A stretch of DNA of 53,510 nt from NCBI GenBank assembly GCA_016213015.1, contig JACRCE010000013.1, positions 1 to 53,510 of the forward strand, written 5' to 3'. Positions 17,265-28,600 of the stretch are shown one piece after another (positions within the stretch are counted from its first letter, which is position 1; every line of letters starts with the position of its first letter). The notes beneath the pieces were generated by a model. It searched no databases, was not told where the DNA came from, and saw only the letters and a program-made list of their open reading frames with translations. Made by a program: the position numbers and the translations under genes. This stretch comes from Deltaproteobacteria bacterium (GTDB lineage: Bacteria > Desulfobacterota > GWC2-55-46).

Positions 17265-18731
17265 ATGAAAAACGATATAAATATTGCGGGAAAGGCGGCC
17301 ATGTTTATCGCCTTGTTGTGCGTTGCGGTTTATCTCGCCGCTCCTCCGGCGGTCCATGCCTCGGACCCTCCGCACAGGTCGGATTCGGACCCGAACTGGT
17401 GCGCCAACTGCCACAAGCAGCATAACGCCCCTGGAGGGGACGTAACCGCGGCCGAAGGCAACCCGAACCTCTGCATGAGTTGCCATAACGTCGCGGGCAT
17501 TGCCAAGAACAAGCCCTTTGCCTCGGCTGATCTGGCGGTGCCGGGGACATCAGGCATATCCCACAGGTGGGATTCCGGGCCGGCAGGGTATGTAACATCA
17601 GGAGGAACAAACACGTCCACCGGCAAGGTCATATCCGGTCTGGTCGTATCAGGAGGACAGCCCGCTTACTTTACCGGACAGTCGGTCAGACTCTATGAGA
17701 TAAAAATAACATCACAGGGCGACGTCTCCTCGGCCGCGTTCGACTGGAAATACTCCGACGACGACGGCTCCGCATGGACGGTCGGGGGGTCCGGCGTTTT
17801 AACCGGCCAGGGCATAGTCTTGAACGACAACCTCAAGATGCTTTTCGTCAACGGCTGCACGTCTATCCCGTGCAGCCCGGCGTCATTTATTTTGAACGAC
17901 ACGTGGACGATAAAGGTGAGGCCCGGCATTACGTTCCCTGCTACGTTGGATCTGAGCAAGAGGATGTTCAAGGACCCGAACGCCCCCTATGACATACCGG
18001 ACATGGACACCGGCATAGGGGTGGTGCAGGGATCCACTTACGGGAAGGTGGTATGCTCTACCTGCCACAACCAACACCTCCAGACCAACGCGCCGCTTGA
18101 TCCGCTTGCGCCTTCGACATACGCGGGGGCGGGCACGAGCGCGGGGCGGCACTTCCAGAGGATCACCAACAGTTCCAACCAGATGTGCCTTGACTGTCAT
18201 TCGCCGAGGAGGATAAACAGCGTCAGGACGTGGACAGGCTCCAGATTGAGCCATCCGGTGGAGGTTGCCTTCCCAAGCTCCAATACCCCGACCCATTCCG
18301 TTCCAAAGGAGCCGGGCGGGGCCGCTGCACAAAGCTCCAAGACCGTATCGGGAAGCGCCACGTCCGCAGGCTCCACGACAACGCTTGCGGATACAAGCAA
18401 AAGCTGGGCCGATAATGAATTAGTCGGCATGACCGTAACCTTTACCTGTTGGTGCGCGAACGCCTCGTGCGCCAATACATCCTGCGTCAACAAGGGAGAG
18501 CAGAGGCAAATCACCACCAATACGGCCAATCAGATTACGTGGGCGAGCGCGCTTCCGAACGCGGTATCGCAAAACGACCGTTACACGATAGACGCTGACG
18601 GGAACCCGACCAACAACTTTCGCTACGACGACAACGGAACACCGAGTTTCACTCAAGGCAAGGTGCTCTGCATGAGTTGCCACAGTCCTCACTGGGCGGA
18701 CTCGAACCAAAACACCTATGACGGCTTATAG
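17265..18731 (+). CDS. Pentaheme c-type cytochrome, 3' end altered by a cassette insertion
   Basis: The 488-residue exported protein has a signal peptide (about 6-32) and five CxxCH sites: CANCH, CMSCH, CSTCH, CLDCH and CMSCH. About 95 residues with paired Cys (CWCANASCANTSC) lie between the fourth and fifth hemes, and the fourth is followed by another inserted beta domain. The gene ends ...NTYDGL. A second copy of its last 41 bases at 19598-19638 continues as NTYDDV and stop, which was probably the original end. The nucleotidyltransferase cassette thus sits at the 3' end and changes only the last two residues. Confidence 0.9.
   Translation: MKNDINIAGKAAMFIALLCVAVYLAAPPAVHASDPPHRSDSDPNWCANCHKQHNAPGGDVTAAEGNPNLCMSCHNVAGIAKNKPFASADLAVPGTSGISHRWDSGPAGYVTSGGTNTSTGKVISGLVVSGGQPAYFTGQSVRLYEIKITSQGDVSSAAFDWKYSDDDGSAWTVGGSGVLTGQGIVLNDNLKMLFVNGCTSIPCSPASFILNDTWTIKVRPGITFPATLDLSKRMFKDPNAPYDIPDMDTGIGVVQGSTYGKVVCSTCHNQHLQTNAPLDPLAPSTYAGAGTSAGRHFQRITNSSNQMCLDCHSPRRINSVRTWTGSRLSHPVEVAFPSSNTPTHSVPKEPGGAAAQSSKTVSGSATSAGSTTTLADTSKSWADNELVGMTVTFTCWCANASCANTSCVNKGEQRQITTNTANQITWASALPNAVSQNDRYTIDADGNPTNNFRYDDNGTPSFTQGKVLCMSCHSPHWADSNQNTYDGL
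18683..18723 (+). repeat. 41-bp direct repeat, left copy (flanks the nucleotidyltransferase cassette)
   Basis: These bases encode the end of the pentaheme cytochrome (from the SPHWADSNQNTYD region) and recur identically at 19598-19638. The 874 bases between the copies hold two non-cytochrome genes. Confidence 0.95.
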
Positions 18732-18760
18732 ACGCAATCAATAGTTGAAAAGAGACTTTT

Positions 18761-19009
18761 ATGATAAACGATCCTGAAAGAAAGATTACAAAGGAAGATG
18801 CACAGGCGTTCAAAAAACGCTGGGAAGAGGTCAACGCCTTTGAATTGGAAGAGTTGAGGAACACCCCTCCAAGCCGCAAGATAAAGCAGCTTGCGGCATT
18901 GATGCGCTGGGGGAAGGACTTCGGATGGCACAATGCCTTGAAGGAAGGCGAGGATGTCGTAAGAGAGCGCTGGATCAAGCTAAACAGGATTTATCATGGC
19001 AGAAAATAA
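18761..19009 (+). CDS. Small protein of unknown function, partner of the nucleotidyltransferase
   Basis: The 82-residue protein is charged, mostly helical and has no signal peptide. Visible blocks are KITKEDAQAFKKRWEEVNAF, PPSRKIKQLAALMRWGKDF and VRERWIKLNRIYHG. The start has a ribosome site (AAAGAGAC). Its last 14 bases overlap the nucleotidyltransferase gene, which indicates one transcript and coupled synthesis. I do not recognise the family. By position and size it could be the antitoxin or partner of the nucleotidyltransferase. Confidence 0.72.
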   Translation: MINDPERKITKEDAQAFKKRWEEVNAFELEELRNTPPSRKIKQLAALMRWGKDFGWHNALKEGEDVVRERWIKLNRIYHGRK

Positions 19010-19580
19010 TATTTTTGTCCCGCCATTTGATGTGTTACGAGACATCGCGGCATGGTTCAAGGAGGCGAATGTCCCCGGTATAGTGATCGGCGGCATAGCC
19101 GTATCTATATTGTCCCGTCCTCGCGTTACGCGGGACGTGGATAGCCTCATTCTATTGAACGATGAGGAGTGGGAAGGTTTTATAAAGTTAGGAGCAAGGT
19201 TTGGCTTTGTTCCACGGCTTCAAGGCGTTATGGATTTTGCCCGCAAATCAAGGGTGCTTTTGATGAAGCATTCCAAGGCTGACATTGATATTGATATCTC
19301 CGTCGGCGCCCTTCCTTTTGAAGTGGAAAGTGTCGAACGAGCCGTTTGGATTGACGTGGGCGGGGTTTCTCTTCCCCTCCCATCACCGGAAGATTTGATC
19401 ATCATGAAGGCGATTGCCCATAGGCCGATAGATATGACGGATATCCATTCAATCCTTGATGTGCATCCTGATATTGATTTCAGTAGAATCAGGCGGTGGG
19501 TCGGGGAGTTCTCAGCCATCCTCGAAATGCCTGAGATATATGACGATCTTGAAAGGATTTTAATCCAGAGGAAGAAATGA
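18996..19580 (+). CDS. AbiEii/DUF6036-like nucleotidyltransferase
   Basis: The 194-residue cytoplasmic protein has a polymerase-beta type nucleotidyltransferase core: VIGGIAVSILSRPRVTRDVDS at about 28-48 (the GG followed by DxD) and a third acidic strand ADIDIDI near 95. The later SPEDLIIMKAIAHRPIDMTDI block is typical of AbiEii-like and related proteins. Known relatives act as toxins of toxin-antitoxin or abortive-infection pairs by adding nucleotides to RNA or protein. Here the usual AbiEi partner is absent and an 82-residue protein precedes it. It is the second gene of the cassette flanked by the 41-bp repeat. Confidence 0.8.
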   Translation: MAENNIFVPPFDVLRDIAAWFKEANVPGIVIGGIAVSILSRPRVTRDVDSLILLNDEEWEGFIKLGARFGFVPRLQGVMDFARKSRVLLMKHSKADIDIDISVGALPFEVESVERAVWIDVGGVSLPLPSPEDLIIMKAIAHRPIDMTDIHSILDVHPDIDFSRIRRWVGEFSAILEMPEIYDDLERILIQRKK

Positions 19581-19597
19581 CTCCAAATTAGCCGCCG

Positions 19598-19638
19598 CAG
19601 TCCTCACTGGGCGGACTCGAACCAAAACACCTATGACG
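19598..19638 (+). repeat. 41-bp direct repeat, right copy; holds the start of the giant gene
   Basis: It is identical to 18683-18723, after which the copies diverge. In this copy the cytochrome frame continues to YDDV and TAA at 19644-19646. The ATG of the giant cytochrome gene (19633) lies within the repeat, in another frame. Before the insertion that ATG would have overlapped the cytochrome end by 14 bases. Confidence 0.95.
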
Positions 19639-22600
19639 ACGTGTAATACCCACATAAAAGGATACCTTCTCCTTTCGATTATCTTGGCCGTCTGCCTCAT
19701 GGGGCTTTACCATGCCTACGCTGACGACGGTAATATCTTAAGGAGGACCAACAAGGGGGATGACACCTGCGGCGGCGCGGCCAACGCCTGCCACAACGTA
19801 AAGGTGCACAACAGCGTAAATACCGGCTCCCTCAAATGGAGCGGGTCGGGCGGTTGGGGCATCGAGGGAGGCAGGTACGGCAAGTTCGTGTGCCAGACCT
19901 GTCATACGCCTCATAACACCAATAACATCTACCTGATAAGGGAGAAGATAAAATTTCCCGACGCCAGCGTCATGCCGTCGGGCCAGGTGGAAACCCCGGT
20001 TGATTATAGATATAAGAGCGCCACGGTAGGCACGCCTGAGGCCGACTATGCCAAAGGCAACGACGATGTCTCCGCATCGGGCCGCACGGCGGGCAACGGA
20101 CAGCCCGCCACATCATCCAGACCCTGCGAGGTCTGCCACAGCCAGACCAAGTACCACAGGTATAATACCGAGAGTCAGACCGGCGGATACAACCACAACA
20201 ACGCAAAAGACTGCGTAAAATGTCACAGCCACCAAAAGGGATTTGCCCATGCTTATGGCGCGGGCGGCGGCAAACTTGACGTCTGCATCCAGTGCCACGG
20301 CCATGACCCGGGGTATACATTTTCATACACGAGCATGGACGGCACGACGACGTCCACCATAACGAGCGAGGGCAGAGGAAACTATAGAGTCCACTCCACG
20401 CATACGGAAAACGACGCGGACGACAAGAGAGGCCCTAACGTCTTCTGCACCACCTGCCACGACCCGAACAACATGCCGACCTTCAAATCAGGCACGGATA
20501 TGGACGGCAACGGTTTATTCACCCTTAACGAGACCGATGTATGCGCCCAGTGCCACAGCGAGGGGGGGTTCTATAACGGCGTGAACTCCGACGCCGCCAC
20601 CGGCTCTGTCGGCGTTAAGGAGAACTTCAAGGCAACGAACGGGGACTATGCAAGGGGCGGGGTATACGACACGCTCTCCACCTATACTACCTACACGGGA
20701 AGCGCTGGCCTGCCGCCGGTTATTGTTTACGACTCGGACGGCACGCTCAAGACCGGCAAGGAGAAGTGGTGCGCCGGATGCCACGACGACGCGCCGCCGA
20801 CCATCAACGGCAAGACCGCGCCGATCATAGCCGGCGACAGTTCAACCTACGGCTTCTTTGTCAACGGCCACGGCAAGGAGAGCGGCAACTACAACAAGCT
20901 TTCATGGCAGGATTCAGCGGCAACCGGCAACCCGGCGGCGCAGAGGAAGTGCTACCAGTGCCACGATACGACCTTCACGCATATAGGCAACTCCGACTCC
21001 GGCACGCCTCGGAACAAACGCCTCAAGTGGTGGGATACGACTGAGTACAACAACAAGACCTGCAAGCAGTGCCATGACGACGAAAACGCCGGCGCCGTGG
21101 CAACGGCTGAACCAAAATGGTATACAACGTATGCCGGGTGGCAAAGTTCCGCGCATGGGTCAACGGCCAAGGGGAACCTTGAATGTACCAAATGCCATGA
21201 GCCCCACGGCATGGGCGGGACTAATAAGCCAGCCATGACCAGGGAGCTGCGCGAGAACCTGTGCTACAACTGCCACACCGGCGACACAGGATCATGGATG
21301 AACGTCGTGAACAACGCGATATCAGGGCCCACGACCGCCACGAGCATCGAGCAGGCCTTCGGTCTCGCGGGCACCAAGCACCCTGTGGCCGAATACAAGG
21401 CTTTCCAAAAGGACGGCCTGACCTACAACCTCACCTGCATCTCCTGCCATAACGTGCATCTTGTTACAGGCAGGTACTGGGAGGCTGACCAAGGAAAAAG
21501 CCCTCTTACGAGGTTTTCCAATAAGACGGCCGTATGGGGCGACAAGGCCGGGGAAAAGATGTCCGATTTTGCCGGAAGCGGGACCTACGAAACGCCGCTC
21601 TATGACGTTGAGTTAGGCTCAAACTTCAGGGCAAACGTCATGCCGGACTATCCGTCCTTCTGCCTGGACTGCCACTCAAGCTTCGGCGGGTCGGGGTACG
21701 AGACCAGCGGCATAGAGTGGAACAACAACCCCCACGGCAAGGGACAGGCCGGCGTCCCCAACCAATACGGCGGCCACAACTACTGGACGGTCGGGATGCA
21801 GGGGTTTGACGCCATAACGCCGGGTTTCAAGGCCAAGAGAGGCAGAGGCGGCAGGGACTTTAACTATGCCCCGTGGGATCCGGAGAGGCGCTACGCCGGT
21901 GCCAACTTCACACTGGCCTGCGTCAACTGCCACGAGGTTCACGGCAGCAATCAAAACAGGATGCTGAGACCGGAGATCGGCTCCGGCAACCCCTGTATAG
22001 AATGTCATTTTGATAAGAGCGAAAACATGGGCGGCGGCCTGTTCGGGTGCGGCTCCGCCTCATGCCATCAGACCACGGACATCCACCGGCTCGCCGTGGG
22101 GCAGAACACATCAGGCGTAACCGCGATCTTCGACCGGGAACATACGGTGGACATCAGATTCGAGTCGGTCCGCGGCGGCTCCGACGGGGCAAACGGCTTT
22201 GCCGATGCCACCACCTCGTTCTCCCACGCCAGGTTATTAGACATGGGGAACAAGTCGCCCCTCATCATGGTGAGCGCCACGGGGTCCATAGGAAGCGACC
22301 AGGTTACCGTGATATTCTCGAAAGGGGTATACACGGACATGGGCTCAACCGGGGCCTTGGTGGCTTCGGACTTTACCCTCACCGATACCGATAATTCAAG
22401 GACAATAACGGGCGTGTCCCATACGGCAGGGGGAACAACGGCCGTATTGACATTGAGCGCGCCCCTCGACGACGTGAGCGACATAGGTGTGGATACAATA
22501 GCCGCCGCAACCGGAACCTCGATTTACGATGAATTGGATATCCCCATGTCCGCCACAGGTGTCATAATAACCGCTACATCTCTTGCCATAAAAAGCATCG

Positions 22601-25600
22601 TTGCAAGCGACTCCGCCGGGGCCGACGGCATCCAGGCCGGGGATAAGGTGGTCTTAACGTTCTACCAGCCCACCCAGGGGAACGCCATTAACGCGTCGAA
22701 CATAGACACCGCCCTTGCCCTTTGGCCATTCCATACGTGGAAAGACGGGAGCGGCAATATCGGCAGCGCCGCATGGAACAACCCCACCAACGACACCCTG
22801 ACCATAACCCTCAGCGCCGCCGGCGGGGTCCCGACGGTAGCCTCCGCCGACGCGGTCACCATCGACGGAACCATCAAGACTTTGGCGGGCGCGGGTATAA
22901 CAGAATCCGCCCTCATATCCGGGACGTTTGACGTAGCAGGGAGCTTCGGCGGGTTGCTGGCCGGCGGCAGTGCGTGCTATGCCGGCGGCTGGTCCTGCGA
23001 GACATGCGACTGGCTGTCAACGGTCGCGTCGGTGCAGGCCAGGGTTGTCCCCGGCAAGGTCGGCAACGCGGTGCAGTTGGACGGGAACCAGTGCGTGGAA
23101 GTAGGCACGGATTCGTGCTACTCATCCACCGGCACCGCGCGCGCGACCGCCTCGGCTTACGAGTGGAAGAAGACCGGCACGGTAGAGGCATGGATATACC
23201 CGACGGAACTGACGGCAACGAGGTACGTCATTGCCTCCAACGAGCTGGATAACTACTATAACTACAGCCTTGAGATCACCAACGACTCAACCGACACAGA
23301 AAACGGACAACCGGCCGTATTTACGGACTACAGGCTGGTTTTCCGGTTCCACACGCCCACTGCGAGGGCGGTGTACAGCAGCCTGACCGTGCCGGTGAAC
23401 CAGTGGACCCACGTGGCTGCGGTCTATGACGCGGACGCCTATGACGGCAAGGTGGTAAAGATATACATGAACGGCAAGGACGTGACCGGGGTAACGACAT
23501 ACAGTTACGGCAGATTATTCTCCCAGCCTCCCAGTGGGACACTGCTGTATCCATCGTCGGGCGCCAACTCGTCCAACACGCAGGAGTTAATGATAGGCTG
23601 CGACCCCGGCATCATTGACTATAGACCCGGCTATAGCTACGGTTTGAGGCCCTTTGCCGGGTTCAAGGGCAAGATAGACGAGTTCAACCTGTGGAACATC
23701 GCCAGGACGCCGGACCAAATCGCCCAGGACTGCGGCGCGCCGAGGATAGTCAGCGCAACCGGCGCCATAGGGAGCGCCCAGGTCACGGTGACCTTCTCGG
23801 AAGGGGTATACACGTCCACGGGCGCAACCGGGGCCTTGCTCCCTTCGGACTTTGCCCTCACCGATACCGATAATTCAAGGACAATAACCGGCGTGTCCCA
23901 TACGGCGGGGGGAACAACGGCCGTATTGACATTAAGCGCGCCCCTCGACGCCGTGAGCGACATAGACGTGGACACCCTCGCCGCCGCAACCGGAAGCTCG
24001 ATTTACGATGCCGGGGATATCCCCATGGACACCAGGGCCACGGTAATAACCGGCGTTTCTCCTTCCATAAGGAGCGTCATTGCAAGCGACGCGGGCGGGG
24101 CCAACGGCATACAGGCCGGGGACAAGGTGGTCATAAAGTTCTACCAGGCCACCCAGGGCAACACCATTGACAATGGGAACATAAACACCGCCCTTGCCCT
24201 TCCGAACGGCCATACATGGAACGACTGGAGCGGCAATATCGGTAGCGCCTCATGGAACAGCCCAACCAACGACACCCTTACCATAACCCTCAGCGCAACC
24301 TCCGGCGTCCCGACCGTGGCCCCCGGCGACATGGTCACCCTCGGCGGGACCATAAAGAGTTCGGGGGGCGCGGACATGATAGACGCCCACGTCATATCCG
24401 GGACCTTTGACGCTGGGAACTTCGGCGGGCTGCCGTCCGGCGCGGTCGCGTATTACAACATGGTCGAAGGCGCCGGGCTTACTGCCCACGACACCAGCGG
24501 AAACGGCAACGATGCAACCCTGAAAAACGGGGTCGCCTGGACGGGGGGCCGCGCGGGCACGGTCCCCAACAACGCTGTCTCCCTTAACGGCGGCAACAAT
24601 TTCCTGGAGGCTCCCGACTCCAATTCCCTCGACCTGACCGACCAGGGGACCATAGAGGTCTGGGCAAAGAAGAACTCCAACAGGACATACCAGGCATATG
24701 TCGGCAAATACGCCTTCTCCGGGAGTCCCCTGGACTATTACGGCTACATGCTCGGTGACGCCAACGGCCAGATATCGCTGCGATGGGGCAGGCCACAAAT
24801 AAGCGAGAGGGACCCCTGGGTTTCCGGGACTGACTATTACGAGCCGGAGGTAAAGGGCGCGGACTACAGGTATTATAAAGCCGGCCCCGAAGACTCGCTT
24901 ATAAGCGATTGCGAAACCGCACCCGTGGGGCAATGGAACCATATCCTCGCCACCTACGACGGGGCAACGATGAAGATATTCCTGAACGGCCGCCTGATAA
25001 AGACCGGCAGCTACGTTAAAGCGGCCGTCGCCAACCCCTATCCCTTGAGGATCGGCGCCAGCGGCAGCGGAGGCGATTCATCCTATGAAAACGCCCTTGA
25101 CGGTGCGGTGGACGAGGCCGTTGTCTACAACCGCGCGCTTACCAACGACGAGGCCAGGGAGAGGTTCGGCGCGGCCGTACAGCCGAGCGGCGCCATTGCC
25201 TCCGACGTCGGCGGGGCTGACGGCATCCAGACCGGGGACAAGGTGGTGGTCAAGTTCGACGGCCCGACCAACGGGGCGGTTACAACGGCGAACATCGGCA
25301 CGGTCTTGTCGTTGAACAACGGCCATTCATGGGGCGCGGTACAAAGCGCTGTATGGTCAACCAAGGTATTCAGCAACGACACGCTTACGGTTACCCTCTC
25401 GTCGGGCGCCACGATCGACAAGGGAGACGTCATCACCACGGACGGCACGGTCATCAAAGACCGCAAGGGGAACGCCATAAGCGCCACGGTAAGCGTGAGC
25501 GGCAGGTTCAGCCCGTTGTCGAGCGGAGTGGTTGCCTACTATGACTTCAACGAGGGCACGGGCAACGTTGTCCATGACCTGACACCGAACGGGCTCGACG

Positions 25601-28600
25601 GCATCGCAATCGGCGGGGCTTCATGGATACCGGGCAGGAACGGCCAAGGCTATGCCCTTGATCTGGACGGCTCCAGCGGCTACGTGAGCGTGTCCGAGTG
25701 CGGCGACACCCCTCTTGACCTGATCAACAAAGGCACCTTCGAGTTCTGGCTGAAGAAAGACAGCCAGCCATGGAGTACCACGCGCATTGTCAGCAAGGGG
25801 GATGGGACTGTAACACCCGACTATCCGCGCGGCACATTAGGCTACGATTTCTATACGTACAGCAGCAGTGGCGTGGGGCTGAGTCTGACATGGGGCGGCG
25901 AGGGCGGCTCCAGCTCTACCTACAGCGATCCCTATCTGGACATTAACGGCGAGTGGAGGCACGTCGTTGCAACTTATGACGGAGGAAACGCCAGGTTCTA
26001 CGTGGACGGCCAACCGGTCGGCGCCGGCGGCATGTCAGCAGGCGGAGTGAAAAGCAATGCCCCGGTCCTGTTCGGCGTTGACAGCGGCCTGACCAGCTAT
26101 CTGGACGGCGCGATAGACGAGGCCATCATTTACAACAGGGCGCTTACCGGCGACGAGGTGAGGGAGAGCTCCGGAATCCCCTGGAAGATGAAGACAGCGG
26201 TTGCCTACGACATGGGCGGCGCAAGCGGCATACAGACAACGGACAAGGTCGTCATAACCTTTGACGGCCCGACCCAGGCAAACAGCATAAACGCGGGCAA
26301 CATAGACGCCGTATTGAGCCTGTCAAACGGCCATACGTGGAAGAGCGGCAACGGCGGCCTGGGAAACGCGGCATGGAGCACAAAGACGTTCACAAACGAC
26401 ACATTGACGATTATTTTCAGCGATGCTGGCGGCGCGCCGAATGCAGCGGTCGGCGACACCATCACCCTTGACGGCGTTACCATAACCGACCACAAGGCCC
26501 GTCCGGTCCCGGTCGGTTCGGTCGTCGTTTCAGGCACATTCGGCCCGCTCTCCGCTGATATTGTCGGTTACTGGAACTTTACCGAGGGGAGCGGCACAGC
26601 CGCCAACGACTCTTCCGTCTACGGCAACCACGGCGCTCTCAGGGGTGACGCAGGCTGGACAACGGGCCAGGCCGACGGCGCCATATCGCTTGACGGCAGC
26701 GGCGCTTACGTCAACGTCAATGACTCCAATTCATTAGATCTCTCGACACGCGAGTACTACGCCATAAAGGCGCTTTCATCCACAAAGGCCTGGGCCGTGG
26801 GCCAGAGCGGCGCCATTGCGGAAGGCACGCGCACGGGCACGGACTTTAACCTGAACTGGACGGCTTCTTCCTCCAGCCCGACTACGAACCATCTCTATTC
26901 AATAGACTCGGCCTCGGCCACGGAGATGTGCGCGGTCGGCATGAACGGCACGATACTCTGGTACAACGGCTCGTCGTGGGGGGCTTCGTCTTGGACGAGC
27001 CCGGTCACGACAGACCTCTATTCAGTAGATATGCTCTCGGCTACGAGCGGCTGGGCCGTGGGCAAGAACAACGTCATCATCCGGTTCAACGGCTCAACAT
27101 GGTCGCAGGTATCCATAAGCTCGCCCACCGCTACGTGGTCGCTCAAGTCCGTGAAGATGCTGTCCGCCTCCGAAGGCTGGGCGGTCGGCGGCGACAACAT
27201 CGCCACGGCAGTAATCCTCAAGTGGAATGGAACCAACTGGACGGAGTTCTATACGACCACGGCCATCAACATGCTCAATTCCATTGACATGCTCTCATCC
27301 ACCGAGGGCTGGGCAGTGGGGATCAGCGGCAAGATATTGAAGTTTGACGGGACAAGCTGGACGGAATTCACAAGCCCGACGCCTTATGACCTCTATTCAG
27401 TGAAGGCAATCTCAACCACGGAGGCGCTGGCCGTGGGGGCGAACAGGACCATCCTGAAGTTCAAGGACACGGCATGGACAATCAACTCCAATATCGCCGA
27501 GGTTACAGGCTATCCTATTCTCAGGTCGGTGGAATCGTATATCCTGAACCCCACAGAGATATACTACTCTGGAGGCATCCCATACATTGAAGAAAAGAGA
27601 TGGGAGTACGCGGCCGGAGACGCCAGCACGATAATAGAGCACAGCGCAGGGACATTCCTGTCCGGCTCCCAGGCGGGGCAGGATACAGATTATTCATGGC
27701 ATGGCCGCGACGCAGGCGGCTACGGCGGCGCGACCTTTGAGGTATGGGCGTGGAAGAACTCCAACAAGTACGACCAGACCTATCTGGCCAAGCAGTACCC
27801 TGACTCCACCGCCGCCGCCCCGATAAACTACAGGGTCAAGGACGAAGGCAGCACGGGCAAGCCCGCCTTTACAGTGGGCAGGGATTCGAACCAGGCAAAC
27901 CCGGTTGTCTGCTCCGACGTTGCTCCGGTGGGTCAGTGGAACCATATCGTCGCTACAGGCACATCCACCCTGAAGATATACCTGAACGGCCAGCTCTGCG
28001 GCACGGGTACAGCCGGTCCGAGAGGCACGAGTTCTACATACCCGCTGGTGATAGGCACGGGGTATTACGGAGGCGCTGATTTCGACGGCAAGATAGACCA
28101 TGTAACCATCTATAACCGGACGCTCTCCGGGGACGAGGTGTGGGCCAAATACGGCTCCAACTCCGTAAGCTTCAAGAGCGCCGTGGCGGACGACAACAGC
28201 AGCGGCGGCTCCGGCATACAGGCCGGAGACAAGGTAATCATAACCTTTAACGGGCCCACACAAGGTACAGCCGTCTCCTCCGCCAATATCAACACAGTCC
28301 TGAACGCGGCTGGCAAGACATGGCTTGACGGGAACGGCGGCGTTTCAGCCGTGTGGAGCACAACCGCCTTCACCAACGATACCCTGACCATAACGCTAAG
28401 CGCCACAGGCGGGGCGCCAACCGTAGCCGTGGGCGATACCATAACCTTGAGCGGCCTATATGACTCCCTCGGCAGGGCCATGACCGGCACGATTGCCGTA
28501 GCCGGAAGTTTCGGGACCGACACCTACGGCTGGACACTCGACACCTACTCGGAATGGACGGCAGGGTCCCTCATATCCGCAAAGCCCGCCAAAGACAACT

